From Prasinococcaceae sp. CCMP 1430 (lineage: Eukaryota; Prasinodermophyta; Palmophyllophyceae; Prasinococcales; Prasinococcaceae): DNA of 64,000 bases. A program made the translations under genes and the position numbers. The stretch is taken from the NCBI GenBank assembly GCA_013416795.1, contig RQSC01000029.1:519584-583583 (forward strand), in the 5' to 3' direction. Positions 1 to 10,465 of the stretch are shown here, piece after piece; the stretch's first letter is position 1, and every line of letters begins with the position of its first letter. The notes under the pieces were generated by a model. The model made no database searches. It saw only the letters and a program-made list of their open reading frames with translations, and was not told where the DNA came from.

Positions 1-747
1 GACGATGCGAAGGCCTTCGAGGTGCTCGAGAAGGAACCGTCGACGTGGCGCGAGCTCGAGATGTGGGGCGAGCCGAAGGAGGTGTACGTGCTCGGCACCC
101 AGACCGGGCTATTCACGCTGCGCACGCGGCGCGCCGACAACAAGCTCAAAAAGGAGCTCGGCAAGGTGCTCGGTGCGCGCTTCACGCGACGCGGCGAAAA
201 CCGCACGCCGCTCGCCGACAATGTCGCAGACCAGCCCAACGCCGGCACGGCGTTCAAGCCGCCCATACAGAACTACTCGCGCAAGACTGAGCCGCCGCGC
301 CTGCCGAACCTCAACAAGGTCGTGCGCGTCTCCGACATCCGCCAAGGGGTTCTCGTATTTGAGGTGCGCCGCACCGCGCTCCGTATGCCGCCCGAGACGC
401 CGAGAGGCGTGCCACCGCGCCCGCCTGCCACGCGAGGCGCCCGCGCACCGTCCTTGCGTCTGACGCCCGCCCGCTTGGCGCACAAATTTGTCGCTGCCAA
501 ATTCACCCAGGACGAGGAGGCGGCGGAGCATTATGCGAAGGCGATCGAGGACGAGGACATGGCCCCGCGAGGCGACGACGCGCTGTACGTTGCCGCGGTC
601 CGCTCGGGCGAGCTCTTCGACGTCGTGCGCGAGAGCAAGCACCTCGCCGTTGTCTTCCGACGCGGCACCGCGGCGCCCATCCCCTCGCCAAAGGACCTCA
701 AGATGGAGCTCGTGTCCAAGGAGGACGGCTCCCTCGATGGCTTTTAA
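1..747 (+). CDS. 3' end of an unidentified protein gene (5' end outside window)
   Basis: The reading frame is open from base 1 (Asp-Asp-Ala-Lys...) to a TAA at 745-747. A likely phase-0 intron runs 364-510: GTGCGCC donor after GAG, and a CACCCAG acceptor before GACGAGGAGG. It is 147 bp, divisible by three, so the frame is also open if it is retained. The first exon carries a charged, Lys/Arg-rich segment (residues about 40-100). The last exon is acidic, then has a segment reading GDDALYVAAVRSGELFDVV, and ends SKEDGSLDGF. I recognise no family. A TGTAA at 931-935 lies about 185 bp past the stop and could be its poly(A) signal. The frame is confident because of amino-acid composition and splice-site fit. 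The function is unknown. Confidence 0.6.
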   Translation, partial: DDAKAFEVLEKEPSTWRELEMWGEPKEVYVLGTQTGLFTLRTRRADNKLKKELGKVLGARFTRRGENRTPLADNVADQPNAGTAFKPPIQNYSRKTEPPRLPNLNKVVRVSDIRQGVLVFEVRRTALRMPPETPRGVPPRPPATRGARAPSLRLTPARLAHKFVAAKFTQDEEAAEHYAKAIEDEDMAPRGDDALYVAAVRSGELFDVVRESKHLAVVFRRGTAAPIPSPKDLKMELVSKEDGSLDGF

Positions 748-1422
748 GCGTGCCGGGCATACGTTGTGCGCGTGCGCCACATCGCTTGTGGCCGCGAGGC
801 AGTGTGCATTTCCAGATTTCCAGCCAGGCGGCGTCGATTGCGGGCGGGCGGCACTCGCCGTGCTTCCCGCCACCCGGAGCCTCGGCTGCCCCCAGATCGC
901 GTGTACGAATCACGGCACAGCCGTAAGTAATGTAATCACTGGCGTGCCTTCCATCTTTATCTTCTCACCGCAGCAATACGTGCGTCCCCTGGTGGCAGCG
1001 CCGACAGAGAGCTTTCTCTTGGGTGGCAGATGTCCTCATTCGCTGTGAGCAGCTTGTTGCGTGCGTTGCGCCGCTGCCTGTGCTTGCGCTCGTGGTTGAT
1101 GCTGCGCACCTGCTCAGAGGCCTCCAAGTCCACCAGCAGAGCGCGCTTGCTCTTGTCTCGTGGCCCTGTCAGCTCAGTGCGTGTGGCACGCATGCGGACG
1201 CCTCCGCTCTCCCTTCAGCGCTCGCGGGCGCCAGAGAGCTCTCTGAGCGCCCCAAACCCCTCCCACATTTTGAGGTTTTAATACATAGGGTCCACGATTT
1301 CAAAGTCCCCATCCGGAGGTCTCACAGCGCACGCCACGCACGCGGTGTGCGTCACACCTGCCGCCCGTGGAGGGCAGGCGGGCGGCGCCGCAGGGGGCGG
1401 GCGGGATTGGCAGGGGGATCAC
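748..1422. other. Intergenic region upstream of the coiled-coil gene
   Basis: This stretch of 675 bp has no confident gene. It holds the TGTAA at 931-935 (candidate 3' signal of the upstream gene), the weak minus-strand ORF at 957-1193, and an A/T-richer patch at 1270-1320 (ttttgaggttttaatacat). No TATA box or other promoter element can be named with confidence. Confidence 0.4.
957..1193 (-). CDS. Possible small ORF or exon, unassigned
   Basis: A minus-strand ATG at 1193 opens 78 codons with a natural-looking composition (for example LLVDLEASEQ, then a basic NHERKHRQRRNARNK stretch). CAG|GTGCGC near the middle and GCG|GTGAGA near the end look like splice donors, so this could be part of a spliced gene rather than a stand-alone ORF. 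About 90 bp upstream on the same strand, 1279-1321 could be a separate terminal exon ending DFEIVDPMY and a TAA. No homology is recognised, and the segment sits between two plus-strand genes. It may be UTR or an antisense artefact. Confidence 0.2.
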   Translation of the reverse strand: MRATRTELTGPRDKSKRALLVDLEASEQVRSINHERKHRQRRNARNKLLTANEDICHPRESSLSALPPGDARIAAVRR

Positions 1423-3885
1423 ATGGTGGTCATCGACCCGCCGCCGGCGGTGCCGCCCGACCCGCCCACGTGGGATGGGCGGTATGCGTACTCGACCATG
1501 TCGGAGAGGCTCGCCGCCGCTGCGGAGGCGGCTGCGGATCGCGCCGCAGGCCGCAGGCCAGAGGGGCCGGCGACGGCGGGGGTGGCGGGGGCGGCGCGGG
1601 CTGCAGCGCTGGCGCCAGCGGAGGCAATGGCCGCCGTGGCGCTCACGCCGGGCGTCGGTCCAGCAGGCGCGCCGCGCACGCCTCGCATGGCGGTCGCATT
1701 GCCACTCCCCGCCCGCGCACGCTCGCGGACAGCGCCCTCTTCACCCCCCCCATTTGCCGATGCGTCCGCCTCGACTGCAACCGCCGCCGCCGCCGCAGAC
1801 ATCGCGGAAGCCGCTGTCGCCCAAGCCGAGGCGGCTGTTGATGCTCTCGAGGCCGCGGCCGCCGCGGATGAGGAGGGCGACGGCTGCTGTGAAGCTCCGG
1901 AGGCTACTACGCCAGATTGTGAACGGACTGGCTCAGCGAGCATCCCAGGCGGTGGTGGCAGCGTGTCGTTGTTCCGAGTGCGGCAGCGGCGCCTCGAGCT
2001 TGAGGCCTCGCAGCACCGGCTCGTGGCGCGGCTGCGCCACCTGCTCACACGTGAGGCATCGCGCGTTGCGGCAGATCAGAAAGCCGGCATGGATGCAGCG
2101 GCCAAGGGCGCCGCTGTGCGCGCGGAGCGCGAGGGCCTTCGGACCGAGCGTGCGCGGCTCGACAAGGAGCTGCGCGAAGTAGGCAGGCAGCTCGTGGCGG
2201 AAGACAGGCTTGCAATGCAGGAGGTGAGCGCAAGGGCAAGCGCGCCGCATGTTGCACGTGCACACGCGCTCACTCGCTGACGTGCGTGTCCTGACCCGCG
2301 TGCCCGCGCGCCCGCGCTCACTCGCAGATTGCAAGACGCCGCAAGCGCCACGCGGAGGCAGCCGCCGCTGCTGGCGCTGCACTGCGTGCCGAGGGCTCTG
2401 CATTGCGTGCGGAACGCATGGCCAATGCGGAGCGTCACGCTGCACACGGCCGTGCACTCGCTGCCGAAGCCGCTGCCGTGCAGTCACGGCTCGCCGCCGC
2501 TGCCGAGGCGCAGCGCGCCGCCAGGGCGGCCAGGGGCGCCGCGCTGCGTGAGGAGGCTGCGAGGCTGCGAGCGGAGAGAGAGTCAGCGGCCGCCGCGCGC
2601 GCAGCAGAGGACGGGCGGCGGGCAATGGAGAGCCGTGAGACCGCTGGTCGTGCTCGTGAGGCTGCTCGTGAGGCCATGCACTGCGAGGCCGGCGCGCGTG
2701 CCAATGCATTGCGCGCCGAGAAGCTTCAGCGCAGCGCGGAGCGCGAGGCGCAGGTGCGTGCCAAAAACGCATGTGCTTGCTTGCGCGCGCCCTCATCTGC
2801 ACGTGTGCGCACATTCTGACCCCCTCGCGACGTCTTCACGTACGCACGCCACCGGTCACCCCTGCGCACTCGCCCGCCTTGCGCATTTACCACAGGGATG
2901 CGAGGCCCGCGAGGCGTGTGCCATCATCAGCGAGCGCCGCAAACGAGAGAGAGCCAGCGCCGCCGCGCGCCGCGCGCAAGAGAGCGAGGAAACCGCGCTG
3001 GCAGCAGAAGAGCTGCGGCTATACTCCGAGGAGTTGCGGCGTGAGCGCGAGCGCGAGGCTGCCGCGCGTGCAGATGAGGGCGCGCGTCGGCTTCACGAGG
3101 AGCGCAAGGGGCGCGAGGCGCGCGAGCTCGAGTGGAGGGCTGCCACAGAAAACGGCGAGCGCGTGTACGCGCCTCCCCGGGCGCGCGCGGTGGCTGCTGC
3201 AGCGAAGGAGGAGCGGGAAAGGCTGAGCGCGCAGCGTGCGCGCAACGAGGGCGAGGCCCGCGCCCGCGCGGAGGAGCTGCGGCAGGCAGCGCGGAAGCTT
3301 CGCGCCCGCGTCTCGGCCAGCCGCGCGGCAGCAGCCGAACGCGCTGCTGCACGGGCGGCCGGCGTCAAGGCGGAGAGCGAAAAGCTCATGGCCGCACGTC
3401 GCGACGCCGAGGCTGCGCACGTAGCCGCTGGTGCGTCGCGTGCAGGCCCTGACGCCCGCGCGCGCGCGTCGGCGGCGCGTGAGGCCGCGGCTGAGCAGCA
3501 ATCAGCAGCACTTGCCACGCTCGCGCGTGCAAACGCAGAGGCGGACGCCGCCACGCAAAGGCAGCGCGAGCTGCATGCCCGCGAGTACGTCGCCTCCGCG
3601 CGCGCTCTCCGCAAGGGGATGGCACTTGAGAGTGCTGCGCGCTGGGAGGCCGCCCGCGCCGCGCGCGAGCGACGGCGCCGAAGCGCGCGTGCCGAGGCCG
3701 AGGCAGCTGCTGCCGACGACATTGCTGTGAGCGAACATATCGAAAACCGCCTGGGCACGCTCGAGAAGCTCGTGGAGGAGGTCGAGACACGGCTCCTGCT
3801 CAGGGAAAATGGCGAGGGCGAGACCGTCGCGGCCGGCTCTGGCCAGCTGTCCAACTCAGTCACGACCACGAGCAGCGCCGGGTGA
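1423..3885 (+). CDS. Ala/Arg/Glu-rich coiled-coil protein, three exons
   Basis: Exons are 1423-2223, 2328-2753 and 2896-3885. Both introns (104 and 142 bp) are phase 0 with GTGAGC and GTGCGT donors and CGCAG and CACAG acceptors, which join three different reading frames into one protein of about 738 residues. The start is the first ATG in frame. The first third is Ala/Pro-rich and probably disordered. From about residue 185 onward the protein is almost entirely long helix with alternating Glu/Arg and Ala (segments such as RREREREAAARADEGARR), typical of an extended coiled coil. It ends in an acidic segment (ENRLGTLEKLVEEVETRL) and a Ser/Thr tail. Low complexity prevents family assignment; cytoskeletal or ciliary coiled-coil proteins look like this, but that is only a guess. 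The stop lies 43 bp from the stop of the convergent JmjC gene. Confidence 0.75.
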
Positions 3886-3928
3886 GCGAGGAGGCAGCAC
3901 AATCTCACTGTCATGTTAATACTGTACG

Positions 3929-5573
3929 TTATTGGATTGAGTCGTCCCGCAGGCCGCTCTCGCGCGCCCAGAGCGCCCAGTCGCGCTCCCACAGATCGTC
4001 GGGGTAGGGCGACTCGAAGGTGCTGCCGGAGCTTGGCGGATGGAACCAGTCTGGGCGGGTGCGGCGTCAAGGTCAGGCGAGGCACGGTTGTCAGCAGTGT
4101 GCGTGCGCGAAGCGCAGCCACTCTCTCGCGCGCACCCTGGGGCGCGCCATCGACTCACAGTTGAATGCCATATGCGCCCCCGCGTCGCCGCTGAAGGACG
4201 TTACCTCGTGCCACCATCCAGCCGGTAGGTAAAGCATTTCGCCGGCGCGCACGGTAACCTCCACGCACGGTGTCTTCACGTCGCGAGCGTCTAGGCTGCT
4301 GAAATGCGGGAGCTCGGCGTCCTCGCCGCCGCCCGCGCCATTTCTGCCTTCGTCGCCACTACTGCCGCCGTCGCCCCCGGCCCCCTCCTCGTAATCATCG
4401 GTGCCCTGGGTGGGCATGCATGTGTGTGCACACGCGTATCAGGGAGTGAGCTTCAAGGCAAACCTGACCTGGGCGCGTGTGCAAGCATGCAGCGCGTTCG
4501 CAAGATGGCACCCGCCTGCAGGCACGCGCACGCGACTATCGCACCTCGAACGCCGCATCGTCGTAGTCGTCATCCTCTATGAGGAAGCCCGCATCGCCTA
4601 CCTCGTCCTCGTCGAGGCCCTCGTCCTCCTCTTCTCCCTCGCCCTCGTTGTGAAGCACGGCACCGCCGCCGTCACCGATGGCGAACTCGAGCGCCGCATC
4701 CAGGCGCGACTCGGCAGCGGCCAATGCGGCCTGCGCAGACGCCTCAGCCTTGGCGCATGCGCCATCCGCCTGCGCGCGCTCAAGCGCGAGCTCTGCGAGT
4801 TCGAGCTCCGCCTCGGCAACACGCCGCGCGTCTCTGGCCGTTGCTCCGTCCTCGCGGCAGCGCTCGCCGCCCGCGTAGCGGATGCGGCCGTTGGGGAGGA
4901 CCTCGGCGACCTTTCCCCTCGGTTTCATCTCGAGCGTGTCGGTGGGTGGCCAGATCCTGAAACGCTTTGTGCCACGCAGCAGCACGTAGAGGTTGTCGTG
5001 CCAGTCGTGGTGCAGCCCGGAGCTCGCGCCACCGGTCGAAGCATCGCGCCCCATCCACAGGTTGTACGCTGCGGGCGCCAGGTGTCCCATCAGCGCGGGG
5101 CGCAGTGGCGCGTCGCCTGCTGCGAGCAATTCGGGCACCGGTGCTGAGGCGACCAGCAGCCTGCCGCGCGCGTCGAGGCTTGCAGCCTCTGTGGTGAGGT
5201 ATTGCGTGTCGTCCCCGGACGCGAGATCGTCAAGGAATTGCGCCAAGGGTCGCGGGGGCAGCCTGTCGCCGCTACGCGCACCAAACACGGCCGCGGCGCC
5301 GTCGCCCTCGGCAGGCGGCGCGCGTTTCTCAGGCCGCACTGCGGCGCCACCTGCGACGGCGCGCAGGTATGCGTCCGTCCAGCGCTCGGTCGCGCGCCAG
5401 CCCGTGTCGGACGGGTGCGCGAGGATGTGCGCGGGCTTGCGTGTCGCGACGTGCGCATCGAAGAATGCCCGTGCGTCGCCAGGACACTTTGCGAGCCTCG
5501 CCACGCCGCAGCTGCCGCTGGCGGCGGCGGCCTTCTGGCGCTTCGCCGGGGGCTCGCCGGCGCTCGCTGCCAT
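3929..5573 (-). CDS. JmjC-domain protein, JMJD7-like
   Basis: Exons (minus strand) are 5573-4545, 4405-4159 and 4050-3929. The introns of 139 and 108 bp have GTGCGA and GTGAGT donors, and the phases match (0 and 1). The product is about 465 residues. The cupin/JmjC core shows the metal-binding HHDW motif in a stretch that aligns with JMJD7 (HDNLYVLLRGTKRF, then WPPTD), and the distal part VRAGEMLYLPAGWWHEV supplies the second His. The spliced end of exon 2 and start of exon 3 give AHMAFNYWF, the conserved strand of the family. JMJD7-type enzymes are Fe(II)/2-oxoglutarate-dependent lysyl hydroxylases of translation GTPases; the substrate here is not visible. An acidic Ala/Glu-rich insertion of about 140 residues separates the two halves of the metal site. 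The start is the first in-frame ATG; upstream codons are open but have no ATG. Confidence 0.85.
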
Positions 5574-5899
5574 CGTGCCACCAGCGCGCAACCGTGCGCG
5601 CGCGCCATGTGGCGCGGCGGCCGCGGCGGCGACTGCAGTGCGTGTCACGCGACGCAGGATTTGGTCTCATTGGGCGCCAATTTCACAGCCGCAGCCACAA
5701 AGCGTGTGGCGTGTGCACACCGCCCCACTCGCGCCCATATGACTCGATGCTTTCGCTCTTGCCACGCTCTTGCCGCCGCGTGCCGAACCTCGCGGTGCGC
5801 GGCGCCTATCTACCAACTTGCCTCACACCGCGCACACGCATACTTGAGCAGCTACCAAATGGAATGTTACATCGGCGCCAGCTCGCGTGCATGCCGCGC

Positions 5900-8800
5900 T
5901 CACCGCTGCACGCTCCACTGCAGTAGAGTCTCCCCCGCCGCCGAGAAGAGGTGCGAGCCGTTGGGCATGAATCGCAGTGCGCCCACTCCATCGGCGCCGT
6001 GGCCGCCATACACTTTGGGGCGCCCGCCAAGCGCAGGCGCGCGGTAGAGCGACACGCTACCGTGCGCATCCCCTGCCGCCGCGCATGTCCCACCGCGCAT
6101 GTGGTCCACGCACAGCGTGCTGCCAGGCGCTGCCCCTGACGGGTACACGCCCGCGTTTTCCCACGCGCACACGCACGTGTGCGTCGCCCACGCGACGGCC
6201 GAGCATGCCTCGGCGTCGGAGGGTGCGCCGCGGGGCATCTCCCAGTGTCGCAGCTCGCCGCCGTCGAGCGCGCAGCTGCGCATCCTCATGCCGTCCGCCC
6301 CCCAGTCGATCTGGCTCACCGGGGCGGTGTGGCCCTTGCAACAGCCCACGCGTCGGTAGTCGCGGCTTGAGTCGTATACGTCCACCACGCACTCGGCACC
6401 GACCGCCAGGAAGCGGCCATCGGGCGAGAACGCCACCACGGGCGCCTCAGCGCGGTCCTCAATGACCTTGGCGATCTCCACAATCCCCACGGAGAGCACC
6501 ACCACGCGCCCCGAGGCCATGCCGCACGCGAGCGTCTCGCCAGTAGGGGAGAAACACAGCGAGCGCACGCTGCCAGTGTGGGAGCGCTCCTCAGCGCCAG
6601 GTAGCGACTGCCACTCGGCCCTGGGCAGCAGCTCGATGGGCGCGCCGTAGGGCCTGCGCCGTGCGACGTCCCAGAGCCGCAGCGTACCGTCGTCGCCGCC
6701 GGTCGCGACCAACGCTGCAGTTGGGTGGACCGCGCACGCGCGCACGCACGAGAATGGAGCACTCGGGCGCGCAGGCCCGCCCTGCGCGCTACCCCCGCCG
6801 TTTGCGAGGCCCTCTAGCGCGCTCCCGCCGCCACCCCCGCTTTTCGTGGCCGCAGGCACGCGCACGCGCACGCGGCCGTGGCCACTCACCAGCAGCTTGA
6901 CCTTGCCCCCCTCCACTTCGAAGAGCTCGCCCATGCGCGTGCCCAGCAGCATTTTGTTCTCGGACTCGCCGTAGATGGCACGCACGCTTCCGAGATCGGG
7001 CAGGGTGTGAGGCACGACCACCGTGCCCAGGTGCTGCAGCGACTTGCGCGCCCACAGCTTCAGGCTGCCATCGCCGTCGCCGCCACCACTTGCGACAAGG
7101 TCGGTGCCGATGAGTGCCACAGACTGCACACCGCCGGCCGAGGGCGCCCCGCGCCGTGCAGCGGCGTGCGCGCCGGGCTTGACCAGCCTTGCCGTGTGTC
7201 CCACGAAGACATACAACGAGCCGTCGGCAGCACCCACCACGCTCGTGCCCTTGGCGACAAAGGCCACACAGTTGAACGTCTGCAGCCGCCCATGTGGCCC
7301 CACTGCGCCGCGCCGCGGGGCAAGGATGGCGCCCTTGGGTAGCAAGTCGGGCACGGTGGTCACGAAGCTGAGCACCTTGGCACCCACCGCCGCCAAAATG
7401 TTGTCAAAGGGCGACCAGGCGAGCGCGTGCACATCGCCAGGGCCCACGGCGTAGATGCTGACCAGGCTCTCGGCCTCCCAGTCCCACACCCCTACCGCCT
7501 GCGCCCCCACGCCGCCGCCACCGTTGCCGCCCACTGCGGCCAGGTACCGCCCGCTCGCACTGAACGCGCACGCGCGCACGCCACGCGCGTCGCGTGCGTC
7601 TGCCTGAAACAGGCCGCCCAGCTCTGCCACCACGCGCGCGCTCTCGCACGACCAAACGAGCAGCCTGGGCGTCGCCGCCCCCGCCTCGCCCGTGGCGAAG
7701 AGCGTGCCCTCCGGGTGTCGCGCGAGGCAGCCAATGCGCTGCGCGTGTCCGCTGGGGACGCCCTCTTCTGAGGCCATGGGGTCGTCCACCAGATGCACCT
7801 GTGCATGCGCCTCTGTGTCCAGAACCACCCCCACCGCGCCCGCCGGGTACACGGCGCGCCCGAAGCGGTCGTACGCGACGTTGGCGCGTGCGTCGAACCC
7901 TGAGTAACCATACGCCCACTCCAGGCGCAGGCTCTCTCTGGCGCGCGCGTGGGTGTCCGAGAGCGCGCGGAAGTCCGGAGGCGGTACCAGCGCGCCCGTC
8001 GCGAACGCCTCCGACGCCTGTGTGAGCGGGCAGCGATAGCCGCGTCGGAGGTGGAGCTCTGCAGGGGACCGCGCGCCGGCTGCCAATGCGCGCGCGAGCC
8101 GCGAGCCACCGCCTGCGAGCACCTGCTGCGCGTGCGCATACTGCGGCGTGCCATCGCGCACACCCACGCGCGCGTGCGTTGAGGCGTGCTTGGCCGCGTG
8201 TGCGGCCACACGTGCGCGCTGATCGATCGCCGCCTCCTCGTCGATCTCTTCGGCGGCGTCCTCGTCGGGTTGCAGGTGCCGCCACTGCATGACGCATCGG
8301 TCAGTACCACCGACTGACAGCAGCCACCTGTCGTCCGCCCCGAAAGTCAGACACGTGACGTGAGCGGCGTGGCCCGAGTACGCACGCCCCTGCGCGCGCG
8401 CAACGTCGCTGGGATACCGGTAGAGGCACACGCGCGACGCGTCGTCGGCGGTGGCCAGCACCACCTCATCCTCCCACCACGCGCCACCGTGCGTGGCGGC
8501 GCACGCATTGATATCGGACACGCTCGAAGAGTCCTTCGGCCACACACCCTGCGTGCCCCATGCGAGCGGGCACGTGTGCGAGTCCCATTCGAGGTCACAC
8601 GCGGCCTCTGGCGATAGCTTGGCCTCTCCAGCAGGCATCGCCCAGTAGCACAGCTCACCGTCGGCGTCATTAGTGCGAAGCACACAGCCGTCGTTCGACC
8701 AGTCCAGGTGAGTCACGCCAGCCGCAGCCCGCACTCTCCCCACGGGGCGATACCCCGCGCACGCATCGGAGCCCCCCGGGCCCTCATCGACGCCTGCAAG

Positions 8801-10465
8801 GGACCACCTCTTGCCAGCGTCGCCAGTGTCACCGCGCGAGCGACTGGCGTCATAGATGACGACAGTGCTGTCGGCGGCGCCGACGGCGAGGTACCTCCCG
8901 TCGGGCGAGTAGGCAGCGCATGCACACGCGCGTGTCGCGTATGCCAGCCGTGTCACGCAAGAGAGTGTTGCAAGGTCGTACACGAGCACTGCACCGCAGG
9001 CGGTGCCCACCGCGAGGTGCTGCTCGCCGTTGCCACTGGGCCGGAAGGCCACGCAGCGACCGCGGTGCGGGAGGCGCAGCAGAGCGAGGGGCCGGCGTGC
9101 GTTCGCGTCCCACAGCCGCAGTGTCTTGTCATCCGAAGCGGTCGCAAAGACGTGCGGCAGTGTCGGGTGCGCCGCAAGGCCCCACACCTCCCCACACCGG
9201 CGCGTGGGAAGCGGCATGCCTTGCGCGTCCTTGCCTCCCTTGATGGTGGCGCTGGCGTGACCTTGCGTAAGCATGCGCCTGCCGGCATCGCGCTTGAATG
9301 CCTCCTGACTCGAGACGTCGAACTCGAACACCTCAGCCGCCTGTGTGCCAACAAGCAGCTGGCCGAGCAACGGCTCGTAGCAAAGGGCGCGCACAACTGG
9401 TGCGCGTCCCGCTGCGCACGCGAATGATAGCGGCTCGCCACCCACCGAGCCGACGATTGCGCTCGCCGCCTTGGCGACATCCACCTCGAAGCGCGGTTCC
9501 ATGTACGCGTTGTAGAATCGCACCTTGCCGTCCTTTCCACCCGAGACTATCGCGTCGCCCGCACACGCAAGCGCGTGAACGGGCCCGGCGTGGCACGCGT
9601 CGAAGCACTTGAGCACCGAAACGCCGGGTTCCTCCTCCCACTTGTAGATCTTGCCGTCGAGACTTCCGGTGAGGCAGCAGCCCTCGGGCGAGAAAGCCAC
9701 GCTCAGCAGGGAGCTCACGGCGCCCTTCTTCCCGTACACGCCGCGGCGACCGATGAGCGTGGCACCGCCGGCACTGGTGTCACCGCTGACGTACGACCAG
9801 AACTTGATGTGGCGCTTGCCCACGGTGGCGAGCCTCTGCCCCGAGGGCGAGAACGCGCATGCGAGTATATCCGTCGTATCACCCCGTGTTGCCGCTAGCA
9901 CCGTGCCGCGCGCCCAGTCCCACAGCGCTACCGTGTGTCCGGCATCGGAACCGACGCTCGCGAGATACGCGCCGCTCGGCGCAAACGCTAACGCGCGGAT
10001 GCCATCCGTGTGCACGCCGCCACGCAGCGTCACGAGCACGCCGCCCTCGTCGGGAGTCGGCACGCCCTCCACAGGGGTCGACTTTGGATCCTGGATGTGT
10101 GACTCCCCTGGCCTGGGCACCGCGCTCGCGCGCCACACGATGATGGATGGCGCGCTACCCGCCTCACCGGTGGCAACTATGTCGCCATCCGGATGCATGG
10201 CGAGGCACGTGATGTCGTTTGTGTGACGCCCGGCCATTAGACGCTGCTCGTTGCTGGCAAGATCGAGCACGACCCCAACGGCAGCAGCAGGGTACACGGC
10301 GGCACCGCGGGAGCTGTAGTGTAGGTTCGCCCCCGCACCGTGACCGCGGTAGCCGTGCACGTGCATGAGGCGCAGCTCGTCGCGCGGCGGCTCGGCGGCA
10401 TCCGCGCGCGTGGACCACGCTGCGGGAGCAAGCGCGCCTTCCCGCGCGGCCGTCCGCGAACACAT
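5900..10465 (-). CDS. EML-type microtubule-associated protein with two HELP-WD40 modules
   Basis: An uninterrupted frame of 1521 residues begins at an ATG at 10465. A HELP motif lies at about residues 31-69 (GYRGHGAGANLHY, then AVYPAAAVGVVLD). It is repeated at about 845-884 (GYSGFDARANVAYDRFGRA, then VYPAGAVGVVLD). Each HELP is followed by many WD40 repeats (HPDGDIVATGEAG, FSPSGQRLATVG, SDDKTLRLWDAN and others). The protein ends directly after a WD repeat (LFSAAGETLLQW). This is the architecture of echinoderm microtubule-associated protein-like 5/6 proteins, which have two or three such modules and bind microtubules. It has no N-terminal trimerisation coiled coil. An upstream minus-strand exon starting MGAGAS at 10851 might be spliced on, but I could not fix a donor/acceptor pair. 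A TGTAA on the coding strand (5867-5871) lies just past the stop. Confidence 0.9.
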   Translation of the reverse strand: MCSRTAAREGALAPAAWSTRADAAEPPRDELRLMHVHGYRGHGAGANLHYSSRGAAVYPAAAVGVVLDLASNEQRLMAGRHTNDITCLAMHPDGDIVATGEAGSAPSIIVWRASAVPRPGESHIQDPKSTPVEGVPTPDEGGVLVTLRGGVHTDGIRALAFAPSGAYLASVGSDAGHTVALWDWARGTVLAATRGDTTDILACAFSPSGQRLATVGKRHIKFWSYVSGDTSAGGATLIGRRGVYGKKGAVSSLLSVAFSPEGCCLTGSLDGKIYKWEEEPGVSVLKCFDACHAGPVHALACAGDAIVSGGKDGKVRFYNAYMEPRFEVDVAKAASAIVGSVGGEPLSFACAAGRAPVVRALCYEPLLGQLLVGTQAAEVFEFDVSSQEAFKRDAGRRMLTQGHASATIKGGKDAQGMPLPTRRCGEVWGLAAHPTLPHVFATASDDKTLRLWDANARRPLALLRLPHRGRCVAFRPSGNGEQHLAVGTACGAVLVYDLATLSCVTRLAYATRACACAAYSPDGRYLAVGAADSTVVIYDASRSRGDTGDAGKRWSLAGVDEGPGGSDACAGYRPVGRVRAAAGVTHLDWSNDGCVLRTNDADGELCYWAMPAGEAKLSPEAACDLEWDSHTCPLAWGTQGVWPKDSSSVSDINACAATHGGAWWEDEVVLATADDASRVCLYRYPSDVARAQGRAYSGHAAHVTCLTFGADDRWLLSVGGTDRCVMQWRHLQPDEDAAEEIDEEAAIDQRARVAAHAAKHASTHARVGVRDGTPQYAHAQQVLAGGGSRLARALAAGARSPAELHLRRGYRCPLTQASEAFATGALVPPPDFRALSDTHARARESLRLEWAYGYSGFDARANVAYDRFGRAVYPAGAVGVVLDTEAHAQVHLVDDPMASEEGVPSGHAQRIGCLARHPEGTLFATGEAGAATPRLLVWSCESARVVAELGGLFQADARDARGVRACAFSASGRYLAAVGGNGGGGVGAQAVGVWDWEAESLVSIYAVGPGDVHALAWSPFDNILAAVGAKVLSFVTTVPDLLPKGAILAPRRGAVGPHGRLQTFNCVAFVAKGTSVVGAADGSLYVFVGHTARLVKPGAHAAARRGAPSAGGVQSVALIGTDLVASGGGDGDGSLKLWARKSLQHLGTVVVPHTLPDLGSVRAIYGESENKMLLGTRMGELFEVEGGKVKLLVSGHGRVRVRVPAATKSGGGGGSALEGLANGGGSAQGGPARPSAPFSCVRACAVHPTAALVATGGDDGTLRLWDVARRRPYGAPIELLPRAEWQSLPGAEERSHTGSVRSLCFSPTGETLACGMASGRVVVLSVGIVEIAKVIEDRAEAPVVAFSPDGRFLAVGAECVVDVYDSSRDYRRVGCCKGHTAPVSQIDWGADGMRMRSCALDGGELRHWEMPRGAPSDAEACSAVAWATHTCVCAWENAGVYPSGAAPGSTLCVDHMRGGTCAAAGDAHGSVSLYRAPALGGRPKVYGGHGADGVGALRFMPNGSHLFSAAGETLLQWSVQR

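Noticed and set aside
109-873. Long minus-strand frame opposite the first gene
   Set aside because: It mirrors a coding strand in GC-rich DNA, spans a supported intron of the opposite gene, and has random Arg/Ala composition.
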